From: Bacillota bacterium
Lineage (GTDB): Bacteria > Bacillota > Clostridia > Lachnospirales > Lachnospiraceae
DNA length: 64,000 nt
NCBI GenBank assembly: GCA_023442465.1
Contig: JAEZZQ010000043.1
Span: 62,001-126,000, forward strand
Direction: 5' to 3'
The translations under genes were made by a program, and so were the position numbers. The notes under the pieces were generated by a model, which ran no database searches, was not told the origin of the DNA, and was given only the letters and a program-made list of their open reading frames with translations. Positions 49,545-57,827 of the stretch are shown here, piece by piece (positions within the stretch are counted from its first letter, which is position 1; every line of letters begins with the position of its first letter).

Positions 49545-49886
49545 TTAATAACAAACAATTTCTTTAATATAAAACTCTCTTCCGCTTAACAGCTCAAACT
49601 GCGTCGATTGGCAATTGGGACAGGCTGCATGGTTTTCCAGTATATTAAAAACCGTCTTGCATCCTCCGCACTGACCGTTGCCGGGAATGATTTCTATGTC
49701 CAGCTTTGTCTTTTCCAACATGGTTCCATCCACAGCGGCCGGATAAACATCATATATATACTTGGGAATCATGGAGGAAAGTTCTCCCACCTGCAATACG
49801 ATAGTGTCTACTTCCTCCACATCGTTTTCCCTTGCGAACTCTTCCACCACTCTTGCCACTTCCATCACCACGCCTAGCTCATGCAA
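49545..49886 (-). CDS. hypA: Nickel metallochaperone HypA
   Basis: 113 residues. The N-terminal Met-His-Glu (His2) is the nickel ligand. The zinc site is CGGC (73-76) and CPNC (89-92), with standard spacing. HypA hands Ni(II) to hydrogenase or urease precursors together with HypB. Here it lies between the 912-residue oxidoreductase and the flavodoxin-fold gene, and no hydrogenase gene is in the window. The start follows an AGGAG-type site. Confidence 0.94.
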   Translation of the reverse strand: MHELGVVMEVARVVEEFARENDVEEVDTIVLQVGELSSMIPKYIYDVYPAAVDGTMLEKTKLDIEIIPGNGQCGGCKTVFNILENHAACPNCQSTQFELLSGREFYIKEIVCY

Positions 49887-49902
49887 TTTTGCTCAGCTCC
49901 TT

Positions 49903-52641
49903 TTATTTGCTTTTGGAAAAAGCATTCTGTACTTTTTTAACCGCAATCTTGCCTTTTCTCTTGATAATAGTCTTCATCACTACCGGCTTCATATCCGTAA
50001 AGGCAACGCCTTCCCCGTCATATACGCGTTCCAGCTTTATCGCATCGAACTTGCACTTTGTCGTACACTGACCGCAGCCTACGCACATGTAAGAATCCAC
50101 CACCGTTACACCGCAGCCAAGGCAGCGCTCCGTCTCCCTTCGCATCTGTTCCTCTGTAAAAGTTCCTCTTAAATCACGGAAGCTTTCCTCCGCCCTTTTA
50201 TCGGACTTAATATTCTCAGGGCACTGACGAGGCGTATTGTCATAGGATTCGATAATTGCAGCCTCTTTGTCCAGTTCCTTGAAGATGCGGCGGTCGCGTC
50301 CGTATACGAGACTCTGGCCCGGATGTACAAAACGATGGATGGAAATAGCTGCCTGCTTGCCCGCCGCAATCGCGTCGATGGCAAAACGAGGGCCTGTATA
50401 TACATCGCCGCCTGTGAAAATATCCTCCTGCGCCGTCTGGTAGGTAAAGGGGTCTGCTTCCAGCGTGCCGTTAGGCCTTGTTACCACGCTAGAACCATTT
50501 AACAATTCTCCAAGGAGAATGGACTGGCCTACAGAAAGAAGTATGTAATCTGCCTCCACCGTCATCGTGTCGTTTTCATCGTATTGAGGGCTGAACCTTC
50601 CTTCGTTGTCGAATACACGGACGCATTTCTTGAACTCGATTCCCGTAACCTTTCCTTCTTTTGTTAAAATACGTTTCGGTCCCCAGCCATTTTGTATCTC
50701 AATGTGTTCTTCCTGCGCTTCCATAATTTCATCTTTAGAAGCCGGCATCTGCTCCCTGCTCTCCAGGCAGCACTGCACTACGGATTCCGCACCTGCGCGG
50801 ACAGCCGTTCTTGCTACGTCTATGGCAACGTTTCCTCCGCCTACTACTACAGTCTTTCCGCTTATTCTCGCTTCGTTATCCTGATTTACCATGCGAAGGA
50901 ATTCGATACCGGACATAACGCCCTGTGCATCCTCTCCCTCGATGCCCACCTTTCTTCCTCCCTGAGCTCCTATTGCCAGATAGAACGCATCATAGCCTTG
51001 CTTTCTCAGTTCCTCTAAGGTAACGTCCTTTCCTACCTCGACACCCGTTTTGAACTCAACGCCCATTCCCTTAATAATGTCGATTTCCGCTTCCACCACG
51101 TCCTTTTCCAAACGGAAGCTGGGAATACCCATGGTTAACATACCGCCAAGCTTTTTCTCCTTTTCAAATACCGTAATGGTATAGCCATCCAAAGCGAGGT
51201 AATATGCGCAGGAAAGACCTGCCGGCCCCGCACCTACAATAGCAATCTTCTTATCGCTGTAATCATGTCTCTTCTTGGGAATTATGCGGTTTTCTTTATC
51301 TAACTCCTGCTCAGCGATAAATTTTTTAATTTCATCGATGGCGATGGGAGCGTCAATATCGCCTCTGGTACAGGCATCCTCACATCGTCTGTTACAAATA
51401 CGCCCGCAGACTGCCGGAAGCGGATTCTCGTGACGAATCAGTTCCAGTGCATCCTTGTATTTTCCTTGTGATGCCAGTTTAATATATCCTTGTACGCCGA
51501 TGTGCGCAGGGCAGTTGGTCTTGCATGGAGCAGTTCCGGTATCTACTACATTCTCCCTATTGGTACGGTATTCCGGATTCCACTTTTCTTCTCCCCATTC
51601 CATATCTCTGGGCGTTTCCTTCGTCGTAATATCGTCGGTCACCGGCTTGGAGGAACACAGCTTCTGGCCCAATTTCAAAGCATTTACCGGACAGTTCTCC
51701 ACACATTGTCCGCAGGCAACGCACTTTTCGGGATCTACCTTCGCCACATAATTGGAGCGCACCATATCATTGTTCTTAAACATGGATGCCGTCCTGAGAG
51801 AAAGGCAGCCGCAGCCGCAGCAATTACAAATGGCATGTGTTTTTCCTGAACCGTCTATATTGGGAATCTGATGCATCAGTCCGTTTTCTTCGGCACGTCT
51901 GATAATCTCAAAGGCTTCTTCCCTCGTAATCTGGCGGCCCCTTCCGGTCTTGATATAATACTCAGCCGCATGGCCCATCTGGATACACATATCTTCCTTC
52001 AGGTGTCCACAGCCTTCTCCCATGATTTCACGGTCGGTACGGCAGGAACAATCGGTAACGGTAAAAATATCGTTCTCATTCAAATACTTGGATACTTCTT
52101 CATAGGAAGCCCTGCGGGTATTTCCATCGATCGCTGTCTCTATAGGGATAACACGCATAAGTCCTACGCCCGGAGGGAAGGAACCGGCGCTCATAGGCCC
52201 TCTTACACGTCCGTAGGCTTCCATGGCATATCCGATAATGGGGTATTTTTCCACATTTTCCTTGCTGTTTACAATCATTTCCATCGTTCCGGGAATCCAT
52301 GTCTCCGCCCAGAATATGTCTTCTCCATCCTTGGTGTTGACGAAGCATACGCCATACTGTGCCAGCTTCATCAGCCGTTCGTGGCAATAGTCTTCCGGCT
52401 TATTCAATAGCTTCGCAATTTCCTTGGTGGTGCGCTTTTCGCAAACACCAAGTCCCAAACCTACCTCCGCCATTTCGTCGTCTACTCCGGCCTCGAGGAT
52501 AACATACTCCGGATCATCCCATTTATAAGCGTTCTTAGAGCCCGGCTTTTTACGGCCGATGTGATTGGCGAGAGCCAATACCTTCTCATTATATTGGCAT
52601 TTATACCATTCGGGAAAAATCATTTTTGTAATATCTTTCAT
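49903..52641 (-). CDS. Large Fe-S / GltD-like FAD oxidoreductase
   Basis: 912 residues built of several parts. Residues 1-285 are an unfamiliar N-terminal domain ending in a Cys cluster (CNCCGCGC). Residues about 300-330 hold a ferredoxin motif CVACGQCVENCPVNA. Residues 365-800 match the glutamate synthase small-subunit (GltD) architecture: CKTNCPAHIGVQGYIKLA and CGRICNRRCEDACTRG Fe-S loops, the FAD loop VGAGPAGLSCAYYLA and the NAD(P) loop VVGGGNVAIDVARTA. The C-terminus adds CLGCGVTVVDSYMCVGCGQC. It probably passes electrons from NAD(P)H to a ferredoxin-like or nickel-containing partner. It lies in an operon with hypA and hypB. Confidence 0.85.
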   Translation of the reverse strand: MKDITKMIFPEWYKCQYNEKVLALANHIGRKKPGSKNAYKWDDPEYVILEAGVDDEMAEVGLGLGVCEKRTTKEIAKLLNKPEDYCHERLMKLAQYGVCFVNTKDGEDIFWAETWIPGTMEMIVNSKENVEKYPIIGYAMEAYGRVRGPMSAGSFPPGVGLMRVIPIETAIDGNTRRASYEEVSKYLNENDIFTVTDCSCRTDREIMGEGCGHLKEDMCIQMGHAAEYYIKTGRGRQITREEAFEIIRRAEENGLMHQIPNIDGSGKTHAICNCCGCGCLSLRTASMFKNNDMVRSNYVAKVDPEKCVACGQCVENCPVNALKLGQKLCSSKPVTDDITTKETPRDMEWGEEKWNPEYRTNRENVVDTGTAPCKTNCPAHIGVQGYIKLASQGKYKDALELIRHENPLPAVCGRICNRRCEDACTRGDIDAPIAIDEIKKFIAEQELDKENRIIPKKRHDYSDKKIAIVGAGPAGLSCAYYLALDGYTITVFEKEKKLGGMLTMGIPSFRLEKDVVEAEIDIIKGMGVEFKTGVEVGKDVTLEELRKQGYDAFYLAIGAQGGRKVGIEGEDAQGVMSGIEFLRMVNQDNEARISGKTVVVGGGNVAIDVARTAVRAGAESVVQCCLESREQMPASKDEIMEAQEEHIEIQNGWGPKRILTKEGKVTGIEFKKCVRVFDNEGRFSPQYDENDTMTVEADYILLSVGQSILLGELLNGSSVVTRPNGTLEADPFTYQTAQEDIFTGGDVYTGPRFAIDAIAAGKQAAISIHRFVHPGQSLVYGRDRRIFKELDKEAAIIESYDNTPRQCPENIKSDKRAEESFRDLRGTFTEEQMRRETERCLGCGVTVVDSYMCVGCGQCTTKCKFDAIKLERVYDGEGVAFTDMKPVVMKTIIKRKGKIAVKKVQNAFSKSK

Positions 52642-52656
52642 CTCATTTAACCTTTC

Positions 52657-53325
52657 TTACGCCTGCCATTTTTTAGTTTCACTATAGAGCCAGTCAGCAA
52701 AATCCGCTATTCCCTCTCCTGTTTTCGCGCAAACCGGAATGACCCTGATATCCGGATTCAGTTTCTTAGCCCGCTCTATGCAGACCTGCAAGTCAAAATC
52801 AAAGTATGGCATTACATCTATCTTATTGATCAAAAGTACATCGCAAATGCTGAACATCAAAGGATACTTAAGCGGTTTGTCATCGCCCTCGGGTACGCTT
52901 AAGATCATGGCATTCTTTACCGATCCGGTGTCGAATTCCGCAGGACATACGAGATTGCCTACGTTTTCTAAAATCGCCAGGTCCACCCCTTCTGTACCCA
53001 AGCCTTCCAGCCCTTGTTTCGTCATATCCGCATCCAGATGGCACATGCCGCCCGTATGAAGCTGAATGACCTTCGCGCCCGTCTTTGCAATCGCAGCCGC
53101 ATCCACATCCGAATCGATATCCGCTTCCATCACACCGATGCGCAGCTTATCCTTCAGTAGTTCTATGGTGCGCGTCAGCGTGGTCGTCTTCCCCGCACCG
53201 GGGGAAGACATCAGGTTGAGTAAAAATATCTTTTCTTCTTTTAATTTCTGCCTCAGTAAATCTGCTTGTTTATTGTTATCTTCAAATACACTTTGCTTAA
53301 TTTCCAGTACTCTATATTCTTTCAT
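52657..53325 (-). CDS. hypB: Nickel-insertion GTPase HypB
   Basis: 222 residues. G1 loop SSPGAGKTTTLT, GVMEADIDSDVDA, the metal-site segment GGMCHLDADM, ENVGNLVCP and NKIDVMPYF (G4) match the SIMIBI GTPase HypB. The high-affinity N-terminal Cys motif and the His-rich stretch found in some HypB proteins are absent, as in many Firmicutes. It works with HypA. Sixteen bases separate it from the oxidoreductase gene; a hairpin repeat lies just upstream. Confidence 0.95.
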   Translation of the reverse strand: MKEYRVLEIKQSVFEDNNKQADLLRQKLKEEKIFLLNLMSSPGAGKTTTLTRTIELLKDKLRIGVMEADIDSDVDAAAIAKTGAKVIQLHTGGMCHLDADMTKQGLEGLGTEGVDLAILENVGNLVCPAEFDTGSVKNAMILSVPEGDDKPLKYPLMFSICDVLLINKIDVMPYFDFDLQVCIERAKKLNPDIRVIPVCAKTGEGIADFADWLYSETKKWQA

Positions 53326-53358
53326 CTATATTGCCCTGCTCCTTCCAAAGTACGGCAT

Positions 53359-53394
53359 GTTACTGTTCACCCCGTTCTCAGTAACGCATGATTT
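53359..53394. repeat. Small dispersed palindromic repeat, copy 2
   Basis: GTTACTG...CAGTAAC palindrome followed by GCATGAT. Reversed, 34 bases match 1412-1445 with two differences. It sits in the 82-base gap between the DUF5692 gene and hypB and could act as a weak hairpin between the two cistrons. Confidence 0.6.
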
Positions 53395-53407
53395 CTGTAT
53401 TTCGTTT

Positions 53408-54388
53408 TTATTCTGCTAAAGCTGCAACTTCTTTATATTTTGCAATATCCGTATACAGTTCCGCCTTATAAGGATTGCGTTTCGTTTTCGTTACCTTGTA
53501 GATCATGTAGACCAATACCGCTATATTAGCTGATAATGCAAGGAAACTCACAATAAAATAAATGGTCGTATTGTAGGTCGAGGAAACGGAGAACATTCCC
53601 GTATCCTGGAATGCGGGGAATGTCTGTGCAAACATGCACCAGAGCGCAAGTGTCTGTGCGCGGTGCTGAAGCCATGCTCCTTTTCCCAAGGTAAATGCAC
53701 AAAGAGTCGGAGCTAACAGCAGTGCGAAACCGCAGTACCATGAATGTCCCGGGAGACAGTTGTATGTATACGCAAAGTTCCAAAGGTCATAAGCGATAAT
53801 CCAGAACCAGAGCATATCAGGCCAAATCATATCTCTGCTCTTATCCTTAGCTGTTGCCTTTCTTATCTTAATGCCGAACCATCCGGTAATCGTGATGATG
53901 TTCAAAATACCCGCAATCGCATTCATGTAGTTCCAAGGTCCGCCGATTACGTACTGTGCATCGTCCACCAGCATTCCGCCGCCTACATAATTCATTCCTA
54001 CTTCCAAGTCACGGGCTACTGCCTCACCGATATTGATCGCAAGAATCAAAGGAGGGAAGCACAGTGCGATTTTGTTCTCGGAAAGTCTCCACTCTTTTCC
54101 TGTCTTCTTGTTCGTTCCATGAAGATGGCGGATACACCAGAAACCGATACAGCCAGCCGTGGAAGAATATACTTTTGCCAGATGGAACCAGTCCGTATAG
54201 GTGGTATCCGATAAAACCGTAAACCAAAGCACGGATAAAACAGCGGGAAGTATGACAAAGCATACGATTCCCATTACCTTGTATCTTCTGGACACCTCAT
54301 TCAGTGCAAATAGCGCTGCAAAAACCACTAACCACATGAGCCACGACGTTAAGCCGGTTGCTCCCTCCGCATAATTAAATGTAAACAT
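53408..54388 (-). CDS. DUF5692 integral membrane protein
   Basis: 326 residues from ATG 54388 (MFTFNYAEGATGLTSWLMW), after AAAGGTGAG; the upstream in-frame stretch includes the operator palindrome. About nine membrane helices. LPAVLSVLWFTVLSD, IRHLHGTNKKTGKEWR and WIIAYDLWNFAYTYNCLPGHSWYCG match what I recall of the DUF5692 family. Function unknown. It is first in the operon with hypB, the Fe-S/FAD oxidoreductase, hypA and the flavodoxin-fold protein; this order suggests a membrane component of a nickel- or flavin-linked redox system. Confidence 0.75.
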   Translation of the reverse strand: MFTFNYAEGATGLTSWLMWLVVFAALFALNEVSRRYKVMGIVCFVILPAVLSVLWFTVLSDTTYTDWFHLAKVYSSTAGCIGFWCIRHLHGTNKKTGKEWRLSENKIALCFPPLILAINIGEAVARDLEVGMNYVGGGMLVDDAQYVIGGPWNYMNAIAGILNIITITGWFGIKIRKATAKDKSRDMIWPDMLWFWIIAYDLWNFAYTYNCLPGHSWYCGFALLLAPTLCAFTLGKGAWLQHRAQTLALWCMFAQTFPAFQDTGMFSVSSTYNTTIYFIVSFLALSANIAVLVYMIYKVTKTKRNPYKAELYTDIAKYKEVAALAE

Positions 54389-54410
54389 AACTCTCACCTT
54401 TCCTTTGTTA

Positions 54411-54427
54411 TGCTGGTCATACCAGCA
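54411..54427. promoter_or_regulatory. GntR operator before DUF5692
   Basis: Perfect palindrome TGCTGGT-cat-ACCAGCA, 23-39 bases upstream of the DUF5692 start. The TGGT...ACCA half-sites are of the FadR/GntR kind and recur before the divergent GntR gene. Confidence 0.6.
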
Positions 54428-54523
54428 CATATTTTTCGCTTTCTTCTTGATATAAATTTATCATTATTATAGAAAATAGTCAATTCTTTATAAACCTTTC
54501 TACATTATACTAAAATTTTATTA

Positions 54524-54587
54524 TTGATTTTAGTTATTTCGTATAATATAATGATTGAATAACCAATTTTGGTATGTGGTTGAACCA
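54524..54587 (+). promoter_or_regulatory. gntR promoter and operator
   Basis: -35 TTGATT (54524-54529) and -10 TATAAT (54547-54552) with a 17-base spacer. Just downstream are two palindromes, ACCAA-tt-TTGGT and TGGTT-g-AACCA, overlapping the expected start of transcription, a good place for autorepression. Confidence 0.6.
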
Positions 54588-54609
54588 GTTATTGTATGGA
54601 GGCTATTTT

Positions 54610-55317
54610 ATGGAATTTCAAAAAATAAGCTCCCCTTCTCTCAGGGAGCTGTTCGTAGAACAATTAGAGCATATGATTTTATCCGGCAAGCTGGGAATCG
54701 GCGAAAAGCTTCCGCCGGAAAGACAGCTTTCGGAGGCTATGCAGGTCAGTCGTGCCGTAGTTAACAGCGGTATTGCCGAATTGGAAAAAAAGGGCTTTCT
54801 CATCGTAAAACCCAGAGTCGGCACCTTTGTCGCAGACTACCGCAGAACGGGAACACTCGATACCCTTCTTTCGATCATGAAATATAATGGAGGAAAGCTG
54901 AGAAATGATGAAATAAGATCGATTCTCGAAGTCAGAATTGCTTTAGATACTCTTGCGGCACAGCAATGTATCAAACGCATTACCGATGAAGAGGTTCAAT
55001 TGTTGCTGGAAAAAACAGAACGCATCCGGGATGCCTCCTCGATTACCGGGGCCTCTCAGGCTGCGTTCGAATTTCAGCATGAATTTGCCGTATTGTCTCA
55101 AAATGCTCTGATACCTTTAATTTTTCAATCCTTTAAGGTTCCGGTATTCACGCTTTGGGAACGTTTCTGCACGCTTTATGGAATCCCCGCCCTATATCAA
55201 AATACTTATAAGCTCTGGTCCTTCATTCATGACCGGGATATAGACGGAGCGGTTCACTGGATTCAGCATTCCGTAGGAGAAACCATAAACGGCAGCCGGA
55301 AAATTTATTACGAATGA
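54610..55317 (+). CDS. GntR/FadR-family transcriptional regulator
   Basis: 235 residues from ATG 54610 (MEFQKISSPSLRELF), preceded by GGAGG; the longer frame to 54574 has no ribosome site. N-terminal winged helix: LRELFVEQLEHMILSGKLGIGEKLPPERQLSEAM and VSRAVVNSGIAELEKKGFL. C-terminal FCD ligand domain with EVRIALDTLAAQQC and conserved helices. FadR-type regulators sense organic acids or fatty acyl compounds. It is divergent from the DUF5692-hyp operon, with shared operator-like palindromes, so it probably controls that operon. Confidence 0.9.
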   Translation: MEFQKISSPSLRELFVEQLEHMILSGKLGIGEKLPPERQLSEAMQVSRAVVNSGIAELEKKGFLIVKPRVGTFVADYRRTGTLDTLLSIMKYNGGKLRNDEIRSILEVRIALDTLAAQQCIKRITDEEVQLLLEKTERIRDASSITGASQAAFEFQHEFAVLSQNALIPLIFQSFKVPVFTLWERFCTLYGIPALYQNTYKLWSFIHDRDIDGAVHWIQHSVGETINGSRKIYYE

Positions 55318-55331
55318 CAAAAGACAGCGGC

Positions 55332-56099
55332 CTATTCCTTCCTGCTCTTCTCATAACCCCAAAATAGGAATACTGCAGCACTCAGCAGGTAAACCGCCGT
55401 ATCGATCCATTCGTATCCTACTGCATAAATTTCTTTCAATGTAGCCTGGTTCGCGATTGCATTAGTAACTGCGGAACCTACGGCTACAAACAATAAAAAT
55501 ATGCCTATGGAGGTCCATATATTTACCTTTGTAAAACGTACGATAAGTATGGTTGCCCAGACAATCGCAATCCAGAGAACACCGATGGGAAGAGCATATT
55601 CCCTTACCCAATAAATAGGCTGGCTTACATAGTTCTCATTCACTACATATTCAATCACACATAAAAGCGGAAGCAGGAGAATGCTGGCAGCCGCTGTCAT
55701 TTTCATGATTTTGCTCCTCTTGCTGATTGCCAGCGGAAGCCCGCAGGCATAAACATAGGCGATGCTGGCATCGACGATCAAGGACCAGGTAAGACGCCTG
55801 TTCACTGCGAAGTCTACAATAAAGGAGACCAAGACCGCAATAATCCCCATCGATAAAGCAATTCCTTTCAGAACATATAATGTCTTTGCTTTTTTCAAAT
55901 AATTCACTACCTTCTCATTTTTTTTAGTAATGGCAATCGTATCATGAATCGTCTTCATCATCGTATCCCGCTCCGAGGCACAGTCTTCACAATCTTCAAA
56001 ATGCTCTTCCATCACCCGGTTAGTCTCCTCGCTGGTCAATCTTTCCACATAGCTTGGAAGCAAATCCCTTACTACCGCGCAATCAATTTTATTTCCCAT
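55332..56099 (-). CDS. Anti-sigma factor, zf-HC2 type
   Basis: 255 residues. The N-terminus carries the zinc anti-sigma motif: DCAVVRDLLPSY, then HFEDCEDCASE (H-x3-C-x2-C). Residues 90-250 contain six membrane helices, which makes it a membrane-tethered inhibitor. Its start overlaps the sigma factor stop by one base, so the two are made in step. Signal unknown. Confidence 0.88.
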   Translation of the reverse strand: MGNKIDCAVVRDLLPSYVERLTSEETNRVMEEHFEDCEDCASERDTMMKTIHDTIAITKKNEKVVNYLKKAKTLYVLKGIALSMGIIAVLVSFIVDFAVNRRLTWSLIVDASIAYVYACGLPLAISKRSKIMKMTAAASILLLPLLCVIEYVVNENYVSQPIYWVREYALPIGVLWIAIVWATILIVRFTKVNIWTSIGIFLLFVAVGSAVTNAIANQATLKEIYAVGYEWIDTAVYLLSAAVFLFWGYEKSRKE

Positions 56100-56587
56100 T
56101 ATGAATCTTCTCCCTTCAATATTTTTTGCTTTCCTCTGTAAAAGGTAACTCTTGCCCAGTTCTCCGTTACTCCCATGATTTCACCGATTTCCGAAAAGCT
56201 CAGTTCTCCGGTAAGCCTAAGATACATAACCTCTCTTACTTTGCCTTCCAACCGGTATATTTTTCGGAACAATTCTACCTTATCGCATTTCATCAAATAT
56301 TGTTCTTCCAAATCCTCTTCGGAAATTTCTTCGGTAAGTTCATCGATGGACACCGTTTTTTTCTTTCGCCGCTCCAACTCCTTATACCACAGCCTTTTTC
56401 CGATTTGGCAGAGCCAGACGGATATCTTGCAGTCCCCGCGAAACTTCTGGATTCCTCTTATCGCCTGATAAAACGTTTCCTGAGTCAACTCTTCCGCCAA
56501 ATAGGCGTCCTGGGTCAAGCAGAATAGATATTTATATACGACAGAAACATTCTCTTCATAAATTTGTTCTATATTCTGCTCACTCAA
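56099..56587 (-). CDS. ECF-type RNA polymerase sigma factor
   Basis: About 162 residues if started at TTG 56587, seven bases after GGGGAGG; GTG 56593 and ATG 56701 are alternatives, the last adding an unrelated N-terminus. Region 2: YKYLFCLTQDAYLAEELTQETFYQAIRGI. Region 4: YLRLTGELSFSEIGEIMGVTENWARVTFYRGKQ. Length and motifs fit a group IV sigma factor held by the membrane anti-sigma factor downstream. Targets unknown. Confidence 0.88.
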   Translation of the reverse strand: MSEQNIEQIYEENVSVVYKYLFCLTQDAYLAEELTQETFYQAIRGIQKFRGDCKISVWLCQIGKRLWYKELERRKKKTVSIDELTEEISEEDLEEQYLMKCDKVELFRKIYRLEGKVREVMYLRLTGELSFSEIGEIMGVTENWARVTFYRGKQKILKGEDS

Positions 56588-56804
56588 TTCCACACCTCCC
56601 CATGCGGCGCAACATAAATCGGCATCGGCCTTGTACGCCGGAATAAATCCGCTTGCTTTTCTTCCTTTTACTTTCGTTATATTAATAAGTGCGGCAATCA
56701 TTACAAAACGTTACACACTCTTTAAAATTTTTGATTTAAACTGAATGCAGTACTGATTTCTATCCTTTTATAAAAAACAAAAGTCAGAAGCGTTTAATCC
56801 GATT

Positions 56805-56926
56805 AGAACAAAAGTGTGCTTCTCATACTCTCGCTCCTAAATACTTGGCAGCGCTGCTTTTGTTCCGCGCGTAGCTGTGCATCTATTTTTCATGTAATAG
56901 GAGCACCTTCCTACTACATGAAGAAA
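56805..56926. repeat. Dispersed structured element, copy 2
   Basis: Second copy of the element at 15827-15944, here in the 350-base gap between the sigma factor gene and the flavodoxin gene. AGAACAAAAGTGTGCTTCTC, CTTTTGTTCCGCGCG and TGTGCATCTAT are shared. The terminal hairpin reads TTCATGTAATAGG...CCTACTACATGAA, longer than and different from copy 1 but still paired. The rest of the gap shows nothing else. Confidence 0.65.
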
Positions 56927-57055
56927 CGGCGATTTTGAATGACCTCAAATCCGCCGTTTGTACTTTACAAAAATAGTTATCATATATATCTGCTATTATC
57001 ATGCCGTCTCCTCCCCAAACATTCCTTCCCGTTCCAGAGACTTATTTCATTGTTA

Positions 57056-57559
57056 TTATATCCACTTCTCTATGATATCCTTCGCTTCATTCACGCTCGC
57101 ACCATGTATGGAAAGCGGCGTTTCAACATCGGCATACGGACACAGCTTCTTGATGTCCTGTTCACTGCTTCCCATGTCACTTCCTTCATGAGTGCAGAAC
57201 GGTCTGATTTTTTTTCCTGTAAAATCATATTTTTCGAGGAAGGTCCATACGTGCATCGGCATAGTTCCCCAATAATTGGGATAGCCCAGATAAATTGTCT
57301 CATACTCCGAAATATCAGCCGGGGAATTCTTAAACTCCGGTCTGATATTCGCTCCTTTATCACGCTTCGCTTCCTCTATACATATATTATAATCGGCGTT
57401 ATACTCCTTTACCGGTTCGATCTGAAACATATCGGCTCCCGTCATATCGCTGATCATCTTCGCCGCTACCTCCGTATTGCCGATGTCCAGACTTTTTATT
57501 GCGCCGTTTACATAATTCTCACCCTTTCTTGAAAAATATGCGACTAACTCTTTTGACAT
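57056..57559 (-). CDS. Flavodoxin
   Basis: 167 residues from ATG 57559 (MSKELVAYFSRKGENYV), 7 bases after GGAGG. AYFSRKGENYVNG is a flavodoxin FMN-phosphate loop; TIYLGYPNYWGTMPMHVWTFLEKYDFTGKKI and PFCTHEGSDMGSSEQDI are the typical second and third FMN loops of the flavodoxin_4 group found in anaerobes. It may act as a soluble electron carrier or NAD(P)H-linked reductase. It stands alone. Confidence 0.88.
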   Translation of the reverse strand: MSKELVAYFSRKGENYVNGAIKSLDIGNTEVAAKMISDMTGADMFQIEPVKEYNADYNICIEEAKRDKGANIRPEFKNSPADISEYETIYLGYPNYWGTMPMHVWTFLEKYDFTGKKIRPFCTHEGSDMGSSEQDIKKLCPYADVETPLSIHGASVNEAKDIIEKWI

Positions 57560-57827
57560 GTCATTTCCTCCTGAAAACATTTTATCCGTAGCTACTTACT
57601 GTTAACTATTTTCTACCGGTACAGCATGCATAGGTATTTACAGTACGCGGTACTAGCTCTCAGTACAATTATGACTTGGACTTCCGTCTAAGGCAAGAAT
57701 AATTAATTTTTTAACAATATATTTCTCCAAAAACCTTCATCGTTTGCACGATTATCCCTTTTTTGAATACATTGTAGTAAGAATGAGGATTATGAAATCC
57801 AAGATGTTTCATAGGAGTTAGATTAGA

